A DNA stretch of 64,000 nucleotides from positions 2,604,001 to 2,668,000 of the forward strand of contig CALNYT010000002.1 of the NCBI GenBank assembly GCA_942490885.1. Reading direction: 5' to 3'. The stretch's first letter is position 1. Each line of letters begins with the position of its first letter. Positions 26,875-35,553 of the stretch are shown one piece after another. The stretch comes from Oceanirhabdus sp942490885. GTDB lineage: Bacteria > Bacillota > Clostridia > Clostridiales > Clostridiaceae. A program made the translations under genes and the position numbers. A model generated the notes under the pieces. It saw nothing but the letters and a program-made list of their open reading frames with translations. It searched no databases and had not been told where the DNA came from.

Positions 26875-27118
26875 TAAAAAGACCACCGTTGCACATAGTA
26901 AGGTCAGCCGTATGATAGTGATCCTAAACGTATTTAACTTTCCATATTATTTACAAGTTATTAATGGCTATAATAGAACTATATAAAGTTTAATTGATAT
27001 ACAGTCACCAATGCACATTACTTCACCAAGCACATTTCACTAATGTTAAGGATTATGGGTAATACGAAACGGTAAGCGAAATATTAATTTTTATCAACAA
27101 GAGGGGGAATAGTAATTT

Positions 27119-27273
27119 ATGAGAATTGCAGTAGTTTCTGATATACATAGTAATCATATTGCTTTTGAAGCAGTATTGAAGGATATAAATAATAGAGATA
27201 TAGATATGATTTTTTTCTAGGTGATTATATTTTTGGAGGTTATGGATCAAATATATGGTTACTACTATATTAA
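27119..27273 (+). pseudogene. Metallophosphatase N-terminal remnant, frameshifted
   Basis: ATG at 27119 after AGAGGGGGAAT opens MRIAVVSDIHSNHIAFEAVL, the D-x-H start of calcineurin-like phosphoesterases (YfcE type). A T run near 27211-27218 has the wrong length; correcting it restores LGDYIFGGYGSN, the second metal motif. The gene stops at 27273 and lacks the rest of the enzyme, running into repeat copy B. Confidence 0.8.
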
Positions 27274-27288
27274 CAGCACATAATTACT

Positions 27289-27416
27289 TTGAATTCACAC
27301 ACTTTACGAGTTTTTTTAACTTTAGATCAAATGGTGATGATTTTAAGAATAAAGAGAAAATTAATGGTGTTAAGGTAAGAGTTGGTATTTGATAGGGGGG
27401 GAAAGGGATACATCGT
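27289..27416 (+). repeat. Copy B of a duplicated gene 3' end
   Basis: Matches 25003-25127 with few differences. Here the frame is open: from GAATTC it reads EFTHFTSFFNFRSNGDDFKN and ends KVRVGI then TGA. The two copies flank the MerR/GyrI pair and the metallophosphatase remnant. Confidence 0.75.
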
Positions 27417-27443
27417 TAAGAATTTAATATTAATTAGATAAAC

Positions 27444-27488
27444 ACCATGAAGAGAGCGTTAGCTTTATCACTTCATGGTCCTTTTGTG
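27444..27488 (+). terminator. Terminator after repeat copy B
   Basis: ACCATGAAG pairs exactly with CTTCATGGT across an 18-base loop, followed by CCTTTTGTGTTTT. Confidence 0.7.
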
Positions 27489-27552
27489 TTTTGTAAATTG
27501 TATAGTTTGAAATTGAGTTTGTTTTTTTCATGTGCCTAATATAGCAAAAAAT

Positions 27553-27597
27553 AAATAATCAATTCCTTCAAGTTTAATTTCTAGGAATTGATTATTT
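27553..27597. terminator. 15-bp perfect inverted repeat
   Basis: AAATAATCAATTCCT pairs exactly with AGGAATTGATTATTT across 15 bases. It lies at the 3' end of a decayed minus-strand frame and may have been its terminator. Confidence 0.55.
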
Positions 27598-27760
27598 ACC
27601 AAATTCTAATTTAATCGGAAATACATTTTCTTCTATTAAAAACATTCCCTTCTTACTAATTTTACTTCTAAAAATCAAATCATCTCTAAAGATTGAAAAT
27701 TAAATAAAATCTTTAAATCATTAATTCTTTTTACATTTCTAATTAAATATATCTTTGCTT
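27598..27760 (-). pseudogene. Decayed minus-strand gene tail
   Basis: On the minus strand the sequence reads FRDDLIFRSKISKKGMFLIE and ends KLEFGK and a stop near 27598. A frameshift separates it from an upstream piece (RNVKRINDLKILFNFQS). No family recognised. The 27761-28142 stretch holds only another short open piece (27957-28073, ending KNYVLYPFYV) and no intact gene. Confidence 0.35.
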
Positions 27761-28142
27761 AAAGCTTAAAAGGTATTACTTTGAAAATACTGTTACCTGT
27801 AGATTAACTTTCTTAAAATTGATTATGAATTAGAATTTGTAGAAAAGATTTATCTTTTCTTAAATCAATTATAACATAAATGATTTAAAAAATCCATTGA
27901 AGATTCTGAATTTTCTTGAATTTTACCCTTGCTTGTTTCTTCAGCAGTTTCTGTTAGAATACCTTCAATATCTAAATGGTGAAAAATCACCTGATATTGA
28001 AAATTTAAATAGGGATGCTAAAACATTAAGGGATAGCACCAAAAATTATGTTTTATATCCATTTTATGTCTAAGAGTGGGTTTTGTCGGAAATGATGACT
28101 AAACCCATATAGGAAATAAGACCAACCAGAAGTAACCGGTAA

Positions 28143-28571
28143 ATTTATGCTGTATTTGTATGGGTTGGCAAAGGAACTACTATTGAAAAAAATGTTCTGA
28201 TAAAAGGGCCGGCGATTATCGGTTATAATTGCAAGATCAGGCATTCTGCATACATTAGAGAAAATGTTATTATTGGTAATGATGTTGTCGTTGGAAACTC
28301 AACTGAAGTTAAAAATTCAATTCTATTTAATAAAGTGCAGGTTCCGCATTTTAATTATGTTAGTGATTCAATATTAGGGTATAAAGCACATTTGGGTGCA
28401 GGTGTAATAACCTCTAATTTAAAGTCCAATGGAACGTTAGTAAAAGTAAGCTATGGTACAGATATTATTGAAACTGGTTTAAGGAACTTTGGTGCAATCT
28501 TAGGTGATTCAGCAGAAGTAGGATGTAATACAGTTTTAAACCCAGGTACAATTTTAGGAAAAGGTATGTAG
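28143..28571 (+). pseudogene. 5'-truncated hexapeptide-repeat (GlmU-like left-handed beta-helix) protein
   Basis: The frame from 28143 shows many hexapeptide turns (GKGTTIEKNVLIKGPAII; ENVIIGNDVVVGNSTEVKNS) and the GYKAHLGAGVITSNLK and GTILGKGM region typical of sugar-nucleotide pyrophosphorylase or acyltransferase C-termini. A stop lies just upstream and the whole N-terminal nucleotidyltransferase domain is missing. It probably derives from a GlmU-like gene. The first internal start (GTG 28335) would give only 78 residues. Confidence 0.75.
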
Positions 28572-28769
28572 AAAAATTATGGATTTAGATATTTTATTAT
28601 GATAAGATAAGTTTGTATGAATTGGTAAAAAAATGAGATATATTTAAGTAATAAATAGTAATTTGTAAAGAAGGTGAAGTCATGAAGATATTTTTACGTA
28701 TGCATCCAAAGAATCGCTTATCTTCTGTGCAACTATAAAATTAATATTGTACAGAGGAGTGGATATTAT

Positions 28770-29585
28770 ATGAATAGATTAAATAAACCAGTTATTACGA
28801 AAGAAACAATCAAAGCAATGGAGGATATGTCATTTTTTACCCATGCAAAGATTTTTGACGATTTGCTAATTGTTGCACAAAAACAAACAAATTGTTTTGT
28901 ATTAAAGACAAGTGATGGATTGATAGTAATAGACGCTATTTGGCCGGCAAAAAAAGCTTTTGAGGCAATAATAGATGCGATTAAAGATGTAGGATGGAAT
29001 CCTGATACAATAAAAAAACTGGTTTTGACACATGGACATGTTGATCATACAGGATGTGGGAGATGGTTTGTTGAAAAATATCATGTTGATACATATCTTT
29101 CTAAAGAAGATGATATTTTTTGGAGAGAACATCCAACAAAACCTGATAGACCGGAAACGTGGAAAGATTACAAAATTGATGCTTATATTCAGGATGGTGA
29201 TACCATAACATTAGGTGATAAAACAATATATGTTTACGGCACTCCTGGCCATACTCCGGGAGGATTGAGTTATATATTTCCTGTAAAAGAAGATGGAGAA
29301 ATACATATGGCAGCATTATGGGGAGGTACGACACCACCATGGACAAAGAATGAAGTGAAACAATATCTCAAGTCACTGGATTACTTTATCTGTGAAGCTA
29401 TGCGTAAAAAAGTAGATGTGGCTTTAAGCAATCATACAGCTGTAGATAATGGATTGGAACGTATTATGTATTCACAAACAAGAATGGACTATATGCCCAA
29501 TATTTATATTATAGGGCAGGATGGATTTCAAAATTATTGTCAGGTATTTCGTACATTGAGTTATGAGATGCTTGAAAAATTATGA
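28770..29585 (+). CDS. MBL-fold metallo-hydrolase (subclass B3-like pattern)
   Basis: 271 residues. The zinc motif is LTHGHVDHTGCG near residue 89, the next His is in GTPGHTPGGLSY near 157, and a late His lies in LSNHTAVDNG near 217. The Asp that often follows in GD-type hydrolases is replaced by ALWGG, and the GHTPGG context resembles subclass B3 beta-lactamase-like enzymes, where a non-ligand residue is normal. No signal peptide, so it is probably a cytoplasmic hydrolase. The ATG follows AGAGGAGTGG. A very short ORF (28682, MKIFLRMHPKN) precedes it. Substrate unknown. Confidence 0.82.
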   Translation: MNRLNKPVITKETIKAMEDMSFFTHAKIFDDLLIVAQKQTNCFVLKTSDGLIVIDAIWPAKKAFEAIIDAIKDVGWNPDTIKKLVLTHGHVDHTGCGRWFVEKYHVDTYLSKEDDIFWREHPTKPDRPETWKDYKIDAYIQDGDTITLGDKTIYVYGTPGHTPGGLSYIFPVKEDGEIHMAALWGGTTPPWTKNEVKQYLKSLDYFICEAMRKKVDVALSNHTAVDNGLERIMYSQTRMDYMPNIYIIGQDGFQNYCQVFRTLSYEMLEKL

Positions 29586-29631
29586 GCATAACACGAAGTC
29601 GAAAATTCTAATTTATAGAGCAGATAAAATT

Positions 29632-29660
29632 TTAAGACTTATCATTGGTAGGTCTTATTT
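29632..29660 (+). terminator. Terminator after the MBL hydrolase
   Basis: AAGACTTA pairs with TAGGTCTT (one wobble) around a short loop, followed by ATTTTTAT. The 29661-30013 stretch is AT-rich and shows no convincing gene. Confidence 0.65.
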
Positions 29661-30013
29661 TTATCTCCAAAACTCAATTTAGAAAGGAGAACTTCTTATT
29701 TAACATAAGTAACGAAGGAATCAGGGATTGAAAGTTGAGGAAAAGCAAGCAATTTTTTTAAAGAAACAGATATAAGCAGATTTAGAGAATTAAATAGGTG
29801 TCCATGGTTGATAACCAATTCACCGTATAACAGGCTCAAATAAAAATAGCCCATACATGTAAAAAAAACGCATTTCAACGAAAAAAGTGCTATAATTTAT
29901 ATGTAGTACATTTATGATTTAATAAATCTTTGTTAGATACAGCAAACTAAATTAATAACCAAGGAAGGAAGTCAAAATGAAAAACTAGCCATTATATTTA
30001 GTGAGGTGATAAA

Positions 30014-31096
30014 GTGAAGAAAAGTATAAGTATTTTTACGTTTGCTATGGCGATGATTATAATATTGTTGCTGTCAGCATGTTCAAATAGCACAACGCAA
30101 AGTAATATATCCACCCCACTATCGCAATCCTCTGGACAGATTTACCTATATGGGGAAGCTCATGGTGTAGATAAAATTCTAGATAAAGAATTTGAATTGT
30201 GGTACAAATACTACCACAATCAAAATATGAGACATTTATTTGTTGAACTTCCATATTATACAGCAGAGTTTTTGAACATATGGATGCAATCAGACATCAA
30301 TAATATACTTGATATGCTTTATAGTGATTGGGCTGGAACTGCTAGTTATAATCCTAATGTTAAAGAGTTTTACGAAAAAATAAAAAGCCAGTGTCCTGAA
30401 ACGATTTTCCACGGGACAGATGTGGGACACCAATACGATACTACAGGAGAACGATTTTTGGAATATCTTCAAAGTGATAACTTAGAGGACTCCGAGCAAT
30501 ATCTGCTAACGAAAAAGGCGATAGAGCAGGGCAAGTATTTTTACGGACACTCTGACGATGTATACCGTGAAAACATGATGGTTGAGAACTTTATCCATGA
30601 ATTTGACAAACTAAGCGGTGAAAACATTATGGGAATTTATGGTTCGGCACACACTGGGTTAGAGGCGAAGAACTATACTAACTCTGTTCCGTGTATGGCA
30701 AATCAACTAAAGGAACATTATAGTAATACCATCCGTTCGGAAGATTTATCTAGTTTGGCTAAGGACATTGAATCGTACAGAGTAGATACAATCCAGATTG
30801 GTGGTAAAGATTATGAGGCATTGTATTTCGGGAAACAGGATTTGGCAGGATTTAAAGATTATGCATATAGGGAATTTTGGCGTCTGGAAAATGCATATGA
30901 CGATTTTGTGGATAGACCTAAAACAAAGGATGTACTACCTTACAACAATTATCCGATGCTGATAGAAATAGGACAGATTTTTGTAATAGACTATACTAAA
31001 ACAGATGGCTCTGTCATAAGAAATTACTACCGCTCCGACGGGCTTGAATGGAATAATATGCCGTCAACAGAGGGATTTAAATTAGAGTGGGATTAA
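30014..31096 (+). CDS. Lipoprotein with GEAHG motif (EreA/ChaN-like fold)
   Basis: 360 residues. The signal peptide ends in a lipobox (ILLLSAC) with Cys23 as lipid site, so the protein is anchored outside the cell membrane. The mature part starts with IYLYGEAHGVDKIL and has HLFVELPYYTAEFLNIW and, near residue 212, GIYGSAHTG. This E-x-H and later H pattern resembles the erythromycin esterase/ChaN/TIKI group of hydrolases. The start is GTG after GAGGTGATAAA. The function is not known; hydrolysis of an ester or a haem-type ligand is possible. A weak GC-rich inverted repeat (31130-31165) follows. Confidence 0.75.
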   Translation: MKKSISIFTFAMAMIIILLLSACSNSTTQSNISTPLSQSSGQIYLYGEAHGVDKILDKEFELWYKYYHNQNMRHLFVELPYYTAEFLNIWMQSDINNILDMLYSDWAGTASYNPNVKEFYEKIKSQCPETIFHGTDVGHQYDTTGERFLEYLQSDNLEDSEQYLLTKKAIEQGKYFYGHSDDVYRENMMVENFIHEFDKLSGENIMGIYGSAHTGLEAKNYTNSVPCMANQLKEHYSNTIRSEDLSSLAKDIESYRVDTIQIGGKDYEALYFGKQDLAGFKDYAYREFWRLENAYDDFVDRPKTKDVLPYNNYPMLIEIGQIFVIDYTKTDGSVIRNYYRSDGLEWNNMPSTEGFKLEWD

Positions 31097-31257
31097 TTTC
31101 GACAATGTTAATGTTATAGAAGTGCTACAGGGGAGCAAACGGATTTGATTTACCGCTTACTCCTCACTGATGCTATTAACTTCTTTATTTCCTTAAACCA
31201 ACTATAAACTAATATTTTTTAAAAAAATAAGTTCTTTGTCTTTGTTACTGCTAAAAC

Positions 31258-33027
31258 TTATCCAATAGTAGCTTTAATTCTCCGAACACCTGCAGAAGAA
31301 CTTTCTTCTTTAATAATTTTAAAGGATTTTAGTTCTCCTGTATTCAAAGCATGAGGTCCTCCACATATTTCTTTCGAGTAACCTGGAATACTATATACTT
31401 TAACAATTTCTTCATACTTTCTATCAAATATACCAATTGCACCAGCAACCTTAGCTTCTTCCACAGTTTGTTCAATACATTCTACATTGATTGCTTTTTC
31501 TATTGCATCATTAACTATATTTGAGACCTCATCCAATTCTTCTTTCGTCATCTTACGCTCAAAAGAAAAATCAAATCTCAATCTTTCTGCAGTTATATTG
31601 CTTCCTTTTTGATAGACATCATTTCCTAATACTTTTCTGAGTGCAGCATGGAGTAGATGGGTAGCTGTATGTAATCTAGTAGTTCTCACACTATTATCTG
31701 CCAATCCTCCTTTAAACTTTCCTTCTGCTCCTTTTCTGGATTTTTCCTGATGTTCTTTAAATTTCTGCTCAAATTCATCTATATTTACCTTAATTCCACG
31801 CTCAGCAGCAAGTTCAGTTGTAAATTCAATTGGAAATCCGAATGTATCATATAATTTGAATGCCAATTCTCCACTTAATTGACTTCCTTTAGTTATTTTA
31901 GAAAAATATTTTTCTGCTTTCTTTAATCCAATATCTAGAGTTTTAGAAAATAACTGATATTCTTTCTCCAATTGATCTAAAATATAAACCCTATTTCTAT
32001 TTAGTTCAGTATACATATTACCATACTGATCAATAATCTCTTTAGCTATTTGGCAAAGTATATTATTATTTACTCCCAGTGTTCTAACCATACGAATAGT
32101 ACGTCTTATCAATCTCCTCAAAATATATCCTTGTTCAGAGTTTGACGGAGCAATTCCTTTTGAATCACCTAGAATAAAAGTAGCTGCTCTTAAGTGATCG
32201 CTTATAATACGAAAACTTTTTTTATTGCTTTCATCATATGCAATCCCGGTTTGCTCTTCTATTATTCGAATGATTGGTTGGAATAATTCTGTATCATAAA
32301 CATTTTCAGATCCATTCATAATAGTCAATACTCGTTCCAGTCCCATTCCGGTATCTACATTTTTTTGAGAAAGTTCTGAATATGTTCCATCTTGCTTTTT
32401 ATTATATTCTAGAAAAACATTGTTCCATATTTCTATATATTTCCCACAACTACATGCCGGTCCACAATGACTACCGCATTTTTCTTTTCCTGTATCAAAG
32501 AATATTTCTGTATCCGGCCCACAGGGTCCTGTTTGACCAGCAGGTCCCCACCAGTTTTCTTCTCTGCCATAGAAAAATATCTGATGTTCCTTAAGTCCAT
32601 TCTGTTTCCAGATTTCAGCTGCTTCTGTATCTCTTGGTACTAACGTATCTCCTTCAAAAACAGTTACAGCAAGTTTTTCAACAGGGATATTCAACTTTTT
32701 TGTAAGAAACTCATAGCTCATTGATATGGACTCTTTTTTAAAATAATCTCCAAGGGACCAATTGCCAATCATTTCAAAAAAAGTTAAGTGAGTATCATCT
32801 CCAACCTCATCAATATCTCCTGTCCTTACGCATTTTTGGATATCTACCAGTCTTTTTCCTGAGGGATGTTTTTCACCAAGTAAATACACTACTAATGGAT
32901 GCATCCCTGCTGTGGTAAATAATACAGTTGGATCGTTGTCTGGGATTAATGAAGCTGATTCAATTTCTCTATGACCTTTTTCTTCAAAAAATTGTACATA
33001 CATTTTTTTTAATTCGTTTGCTTTCAT
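31258..33027 (-). CDS. alaS: Short alanyl-tRNA synthetase lacking the C-Ala domain (AlaRS2 type)
   Basis: Charges tRNA-Ala. The 589-residue protein has the catalytic core (FTTAGMHPLVVYLLGEKHPS; FFEMIGNWSLGDYFKKE) and the tRNA-recognition helices. It also has the editing domain with HTATHLLHAAL and CGGPH. It stops straight after the editing region, about 280 residues shorter than normal AlaRS, so the C-Ala domain is absent. I choose ATG 33027 with AGGAGAATT upstream; a longer frame from 33084 runs through the T-box terminator and is not real. Expression is controlled by the T-box leader. It is probably a second copy used under alanine shortage. Confidence 0.9.
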   Translation of the reverse strand: MKANELKKMYVQFFEEKGHREIESASLIPDNDPTVLFTTAGMHPLVVYLLGEKHPSGKRLVDIQKCVRTGDIDEVGDDTHLTFFEMIGNWSLGDYFKKESISMSYEFLTKKLNIPVEKLAVTVFEGDTLVPRDTEAAEIWKQNGLKEHQIFFYGREENWWGPAGQTGPCGPDTEIFFDTGKEKCGSHCGPACSCGKYIEIWNNVFLEYNKKQDGTYSELSQKNVDTGMGLERVLTIMNGSENVYDTELFQPIIRIIEEQTGIAYDESNKKSFRIISDHLRAATFILGDSKGIAPSNSEQGYILRRLIRRTIRMVRTLGVNNNILCQIAKEIIDQYGNMYTELNRNRVYILDQLEKEYQLFSKTLDIGLKKAEKYFSKITKGSQLSGELAFKLYDTFGFPIEFTTELAAERGIKVNIDEFEQKFKEHQEKSRKGAEGKFKGGLADNSVRTTRLHTATHLLHAALRKVLGNDVYQKGSNITAERLRFDFSFERKMTKEELDEVSNIVNDAIEKAINVECIEQTVEEAKVAGAIGIFDRKYEEIVKVYSIPGYSKEICGGPHALNTGELKSFKIIKEESSSAGVRRIKATIG

Positions 33028-33048
33028 ATTAATTCTCCTTCCTTTTTT

Positions 33049-33260
33049 AAAAACAAAAAAACCCCAAGCTGAATATAAACTCAACTTAGGGCGAACTATC
33101 TTATCCGTGTTACCACCTAATTTCAGGGATTACCCCTGCACTCTGTCGGTACGAGACGTTTTCACTAACATCTGATACCGATTCCCTTTTAACGGCGGGA
33201 ACTCCGATGAAGTCTACTAAGATCTCTCTTTTCGGTTCATAGCTTTTTTGTATTTTAACA
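33049..33260 (-). promoter_or_regulatory. T-box leader of the short alaS gene
   Basis: On the minus strand the leader carries the T-box sequence AGGTGGTAACACGG (complement of 33105-33118). Next comes a terminator whose stem pairs CCCTAAGTTGA with TCAGCTTGGGG, ending in a T run (33055-33092). Upstream paired segments (GGGAATCGGTATCAGATG region) fit Stem I. Uncharged tRNA-Ala is expected to allow read-through. I could not assign the specifier codon with certainty. Confidence 0.88.
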
Positions 33261-33421
33261 AAGTTTATCATGAATCCAAGTATATTTCAATACATTTCTT
33301 GTAATCTTATTATTTAAGCAGAGAAGGCTACTAAGCACTCAGTGGATAAATTGGGGATTGATTGCTAAATTTACATTAAATTATAACTATACTAAAATAC
33401 ACTTACAGACTAGGGTGGATT

Positions 33422-33511
33422 ATGTATGATTACATATATGCAATTTGGCTTGAGGAAACTCATGCAATTGGATGTGTAGATCAATATTCTGATATAGATA
33501 TTATTATTTAA
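33422..33511 (+). pseudogene. Nucleotidyltransferase N-terminal remnant
   Basis: A 29-codon piece: YAIWLEETHAIGCVDQYSDI then DIII and TAA. The pattern matches the start of MNT/kanamycin-type nucleotidyltransferases (usual LEGSH-x-G...YSDIDI) with the GS altered to ET. The rest of the gene is absent. The surrounding 33261-33589 has no other gene. Confidence 0.6.
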
Positions 33512-33662
33512 AATTTATATTGAAAAGCATACTTATTTGGGTTACAATGGTAATATATTAAAAAATCGCGAAAGGTGGGAAGATTTATTATGAGATTAAT
33601 TAGACTAAGAAATGGATTTAAAAATTATGAACTCAATATAATCAATCAGGAGGTATCACAAT

Positions 33663-33941
33663 TTGGTCTGCAAAAATGGAGCAAATGTTTTACCGGCTCA
33701 CCTTTTAGCAGAGGTACAGAAGTATATTAATGGAGAGTTAATATATGTACCTAAGAAGCATACTAAAAAGGCTGAATGGGGTCAGCTGAGTGGAACTAAA
33801 ACAGTATTAAAGGAACGTAATGAAGATATATATAAATTATACTTAGATGGGGTATCTGTAAGCGAACTTGCTGATATGTACTATCTTAGTAGTGAAACGA
33901 TTAAAAAAATTGTTTATGGTAGAAAGAAAAATGAAATGTAA
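33663..33941 (+). CDS. CD3324-family protein (Mor/HTH-like)
   Basis: 92 residues. The start is TTG at 33663 with AGGAGG 8 bases upstream. The protein opens MVCKNGANVLPAHLLAEVQK and contains INGELIYVPKK, then a C-terminal helix-turn-helix (VSVSELADMYYLSSETIKKI). This arrangement is common in short clostridial regulators related to the Mor activator. A 46-residue frame from 33590 (MRLIRLRNGFKNYEL) overlaps its start and may be a leader peptide or a remnant. A terminator follows, so the gene is a single unit. Target unknown. Confidence 0.78.
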   Translation: MVCKNGANVLPAHLLAEVQKYINGELIYVPKKHTKKAEWGQLSGTKTVLKERNEDIYKLYLDGVSVSELADMYYLSSETIKKIVYGRKKNEM

Positions 33942-33943
33942 TT

Positions 33944-33975
33944 AAACGCTAAGTAATATACTTAGCGTTTTTATT
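33944..33975 (+). terminator. Terminator after the CD3324-type gene
   Basis: AAACGCTAAG pairs exactly with CTTAGCGTTT around a 7-base loop, with TTATTTTTTT after it. Confidence 0.9.
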
Positions 33976-34191
33976 TTTTTCAAAACTAGCTTATAAATGT
34001 GTAGTTATCTAAAACTCTAGATTTATCGGATAGTTATGGAAAGCATTATAGGACTGACTATGGATATGGAGTTGACCCCAAGAGTACTTTTATATTTATA
34101 GCTATCTAGGGTTGTAGATGTTTGGACTATTTTAAGTTTATCTGATAAAATAGAATGAACCAAATAATTAGTAAACATTGGAGGAAAGTAA

Positions 34192-34890
34192 ATGATAAAA
34201 GGTTTTTTATTTGATCTAGATGGAACATTGATAAACACTAATAATCTAATTCTACATACATTTAAACATATCTTTAAAACTCATATGGAGTTAGAGGTAG
34301 AAGAGAGTGAAATAGTGAAGTGTTTTGGTGAGCCGCTTAGTGTAACATTTGAAAAATACACTAAGGATAACATTGAACTTCTAGTTGATGAATATAAAAA
34401 GTATAATGTTACTGTACATGATGAATTAGCTGAGTCATATGAAGGGGTTAAAGATACTTTAATATATATGAAGCAAAAAGGGTACAAGCTTGCGATTGTT
34501 ACTTCAAAGAGAAGGGAAGTGGCAGTGAGAGGGTTAAAGTTATTTGATTTATTCGATATTATGGATGTTATTGTAACTCCAGAGAGTACAAGTAAACATA
34601 AACCTCATGAAGAACCGGTTTTATTTGCTTGTGAGCAGCTAGGGTTAGCTCCTAATGAGGTGATTATGGTAGGGGATAGTCACAATGATATTTTATCAGG
34701 TAACAACGCAGGTGCTCCTACGGCTCTTGTAGACTATACAGCCTTATCTATTGAGAGTTTGAAAGAATATAATCCAACATATATTATATCTCACATAAGT
34801 GAGTTGCTAGATATAACTGAAGATCAAAATAAAATAATATATAAAAATAAAGTAGCTCTTGGAGCTACTTTTTCTTTATATTATTTTTAA
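34192..34890 (+). CDS. ppaX: HAD-family pyrophosphatase PpaX
   Basis: Hydrolyses pyrophosphate, including that released by HPr kinase/phosphorylase. The 232-residue HAD protein has motif I FDLDGTLINT, motif II VTSKR and the GDSHNDILSG motif. The ATG follows GGAGGAAAG. The usual PpaX length is about 215; here the last about 18 residues (IIYKNKVALGATFSLYYF) are encoded by the terminator hairpin itself, and the stop lies beyond it. This suggests loss of an earlier stop. It therefore overlaps the convergent gene's 3' end by 26 bases. Confidence 0.86.
   Translation: MIKGFLFDLDGTLINTNNLILHTFKHIFKTHMELEVEESEIVKCFGEPLSVTFEKYTKDNIELLVDEYKKYNVTVHDELAESYEGVKDTLIYMKQKGYKLAIVTSKRREVAVRGLKLFDLFDIMDVIVTPESTSKHKPHEEPVLFACEQLGLAPNEVIMVGDSHNDILSGNNAGAPTALVDYTALSIESLKEYNPTYIISHISELLDITEDQNKIIYKNKVALGATFSLYYF
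34852..34876 (+). terminator. Bidirectional terminator inside the ppaX 3' end
   Basis: AAAGTAGCTC pairs with GAGCTACTTT around a 3-base loop, followed by TTCTTT. It lies before the annotated ppaX stop. Confidence 0.82.
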
Positions 34891-35320
34891 TTATATTGAT
34901 CGCGTAAATAATAAATAAAATACATAGTACTGGTAAAGTGAGTATAAGCAAGTGATGTTCTAATTCAAGACTAAACGTTAATGAAAAGAGTAGGGAACCA
35001 GTTTGTAGTACAGTTGTTATAACACATCCTGTCATTACTATGAGTTTTAAAGAGTTTTCATCAATTTCTCTTATTTTAATCTTATGTGATATAATCCATA
35101 TGAAAAATACTGTCAGTGAATATATTATTACCTGGGGAAGGGTGATACTCACTGATAAAAGTATCAACTTAACTGCATCAAGGTTTAGAAATAGATCTTT
35201 TTCAGAAAGATAAATAACCAATATTCCGTTAGTTATAAGTGCAGATAATATAATTATATATAAGACAAAACTTTTGGTACTCATGGATTTGAAATATTCA
35301 AAGAGTTTTTCGAAATCCAT
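34865..35320 (-). CDS. Unknown four-helix membrane protein
   Basis: 151 residues with four hydrophobic segments: about 17-38 (FVLYIIILSALITNGILVIY), 50-75, 92-113 and 123-143, and a basic C-terminal tail (IIKNNIKKK). No family recognised. GGAGTGATAC lies before the ATG. It converges with ppaX and shares its terminator region. Likely an inner membrane protein of unknown role. Confidence 0.68.
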   Translation of the reverse strand: MDFEKLFEYFKSMSTKSFVLYIIILSALITNGILVIYLSEKDLFLNLDAVKLILLSVSITLPQVIIYSLTVFFIWIISHKIKIREIDENSLKLIVMTGCVITTVLQTGSLLFSLTFSLELEHHLLILTLPVLCILFIIYAINIIKNNIKKK

Positions 35321-35430
35321 AGTATCACTCCAATCAAATTTATTTTTTAGTTTAATATAGTTATATATTATGTATATGTATAGAAAGTATCATATGTTAT
35401 CTAAAAACATGAAAAGCAGGGCAAATTCTG

Positions 35431-35478
35431 CACAAACAAAACGCCGTTAAATAATAATTTAACGGCGTTTTGTTTGTG
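35431..35478. terminator. 22-bp perfect palindromic hairpin
   Basis: CACAAACAAAACGCCGTTAAAT pairs exactly with its complement at 35457-35478 around a 4-base loop. With T runs on either strand it can act as a bidirectional terminator between the membrane-protein gene start and the sirtuin remnant. Confidence 0.75.
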
Positions 35479-35553
35479 TTCGAACCAGGGGAGTTATAGA
35501 TTCTTGAAGCCCCATCCTTTTATAACAACATTTCAAAGTTAAATCCTTTATGA

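Noticed and set aside
29696..29878. Minus-strand 60-codon frame upstream of the lipoprotein
   Set aside because: No ribosome site or family pattern.
33028..33084. Longer AlaRS frame starting at 33084
   Set aside because: It runs through the T-box terminator and lacks a ribosome site; ATG 33027 has AGGAG upstream and fits the family N-terminus.
35470..35500. GTTCGAACC-like bases resembling a tRNA T-arm
   Set aside because: No acceptor, D or anticodon stems can be drawn around it on either strand.
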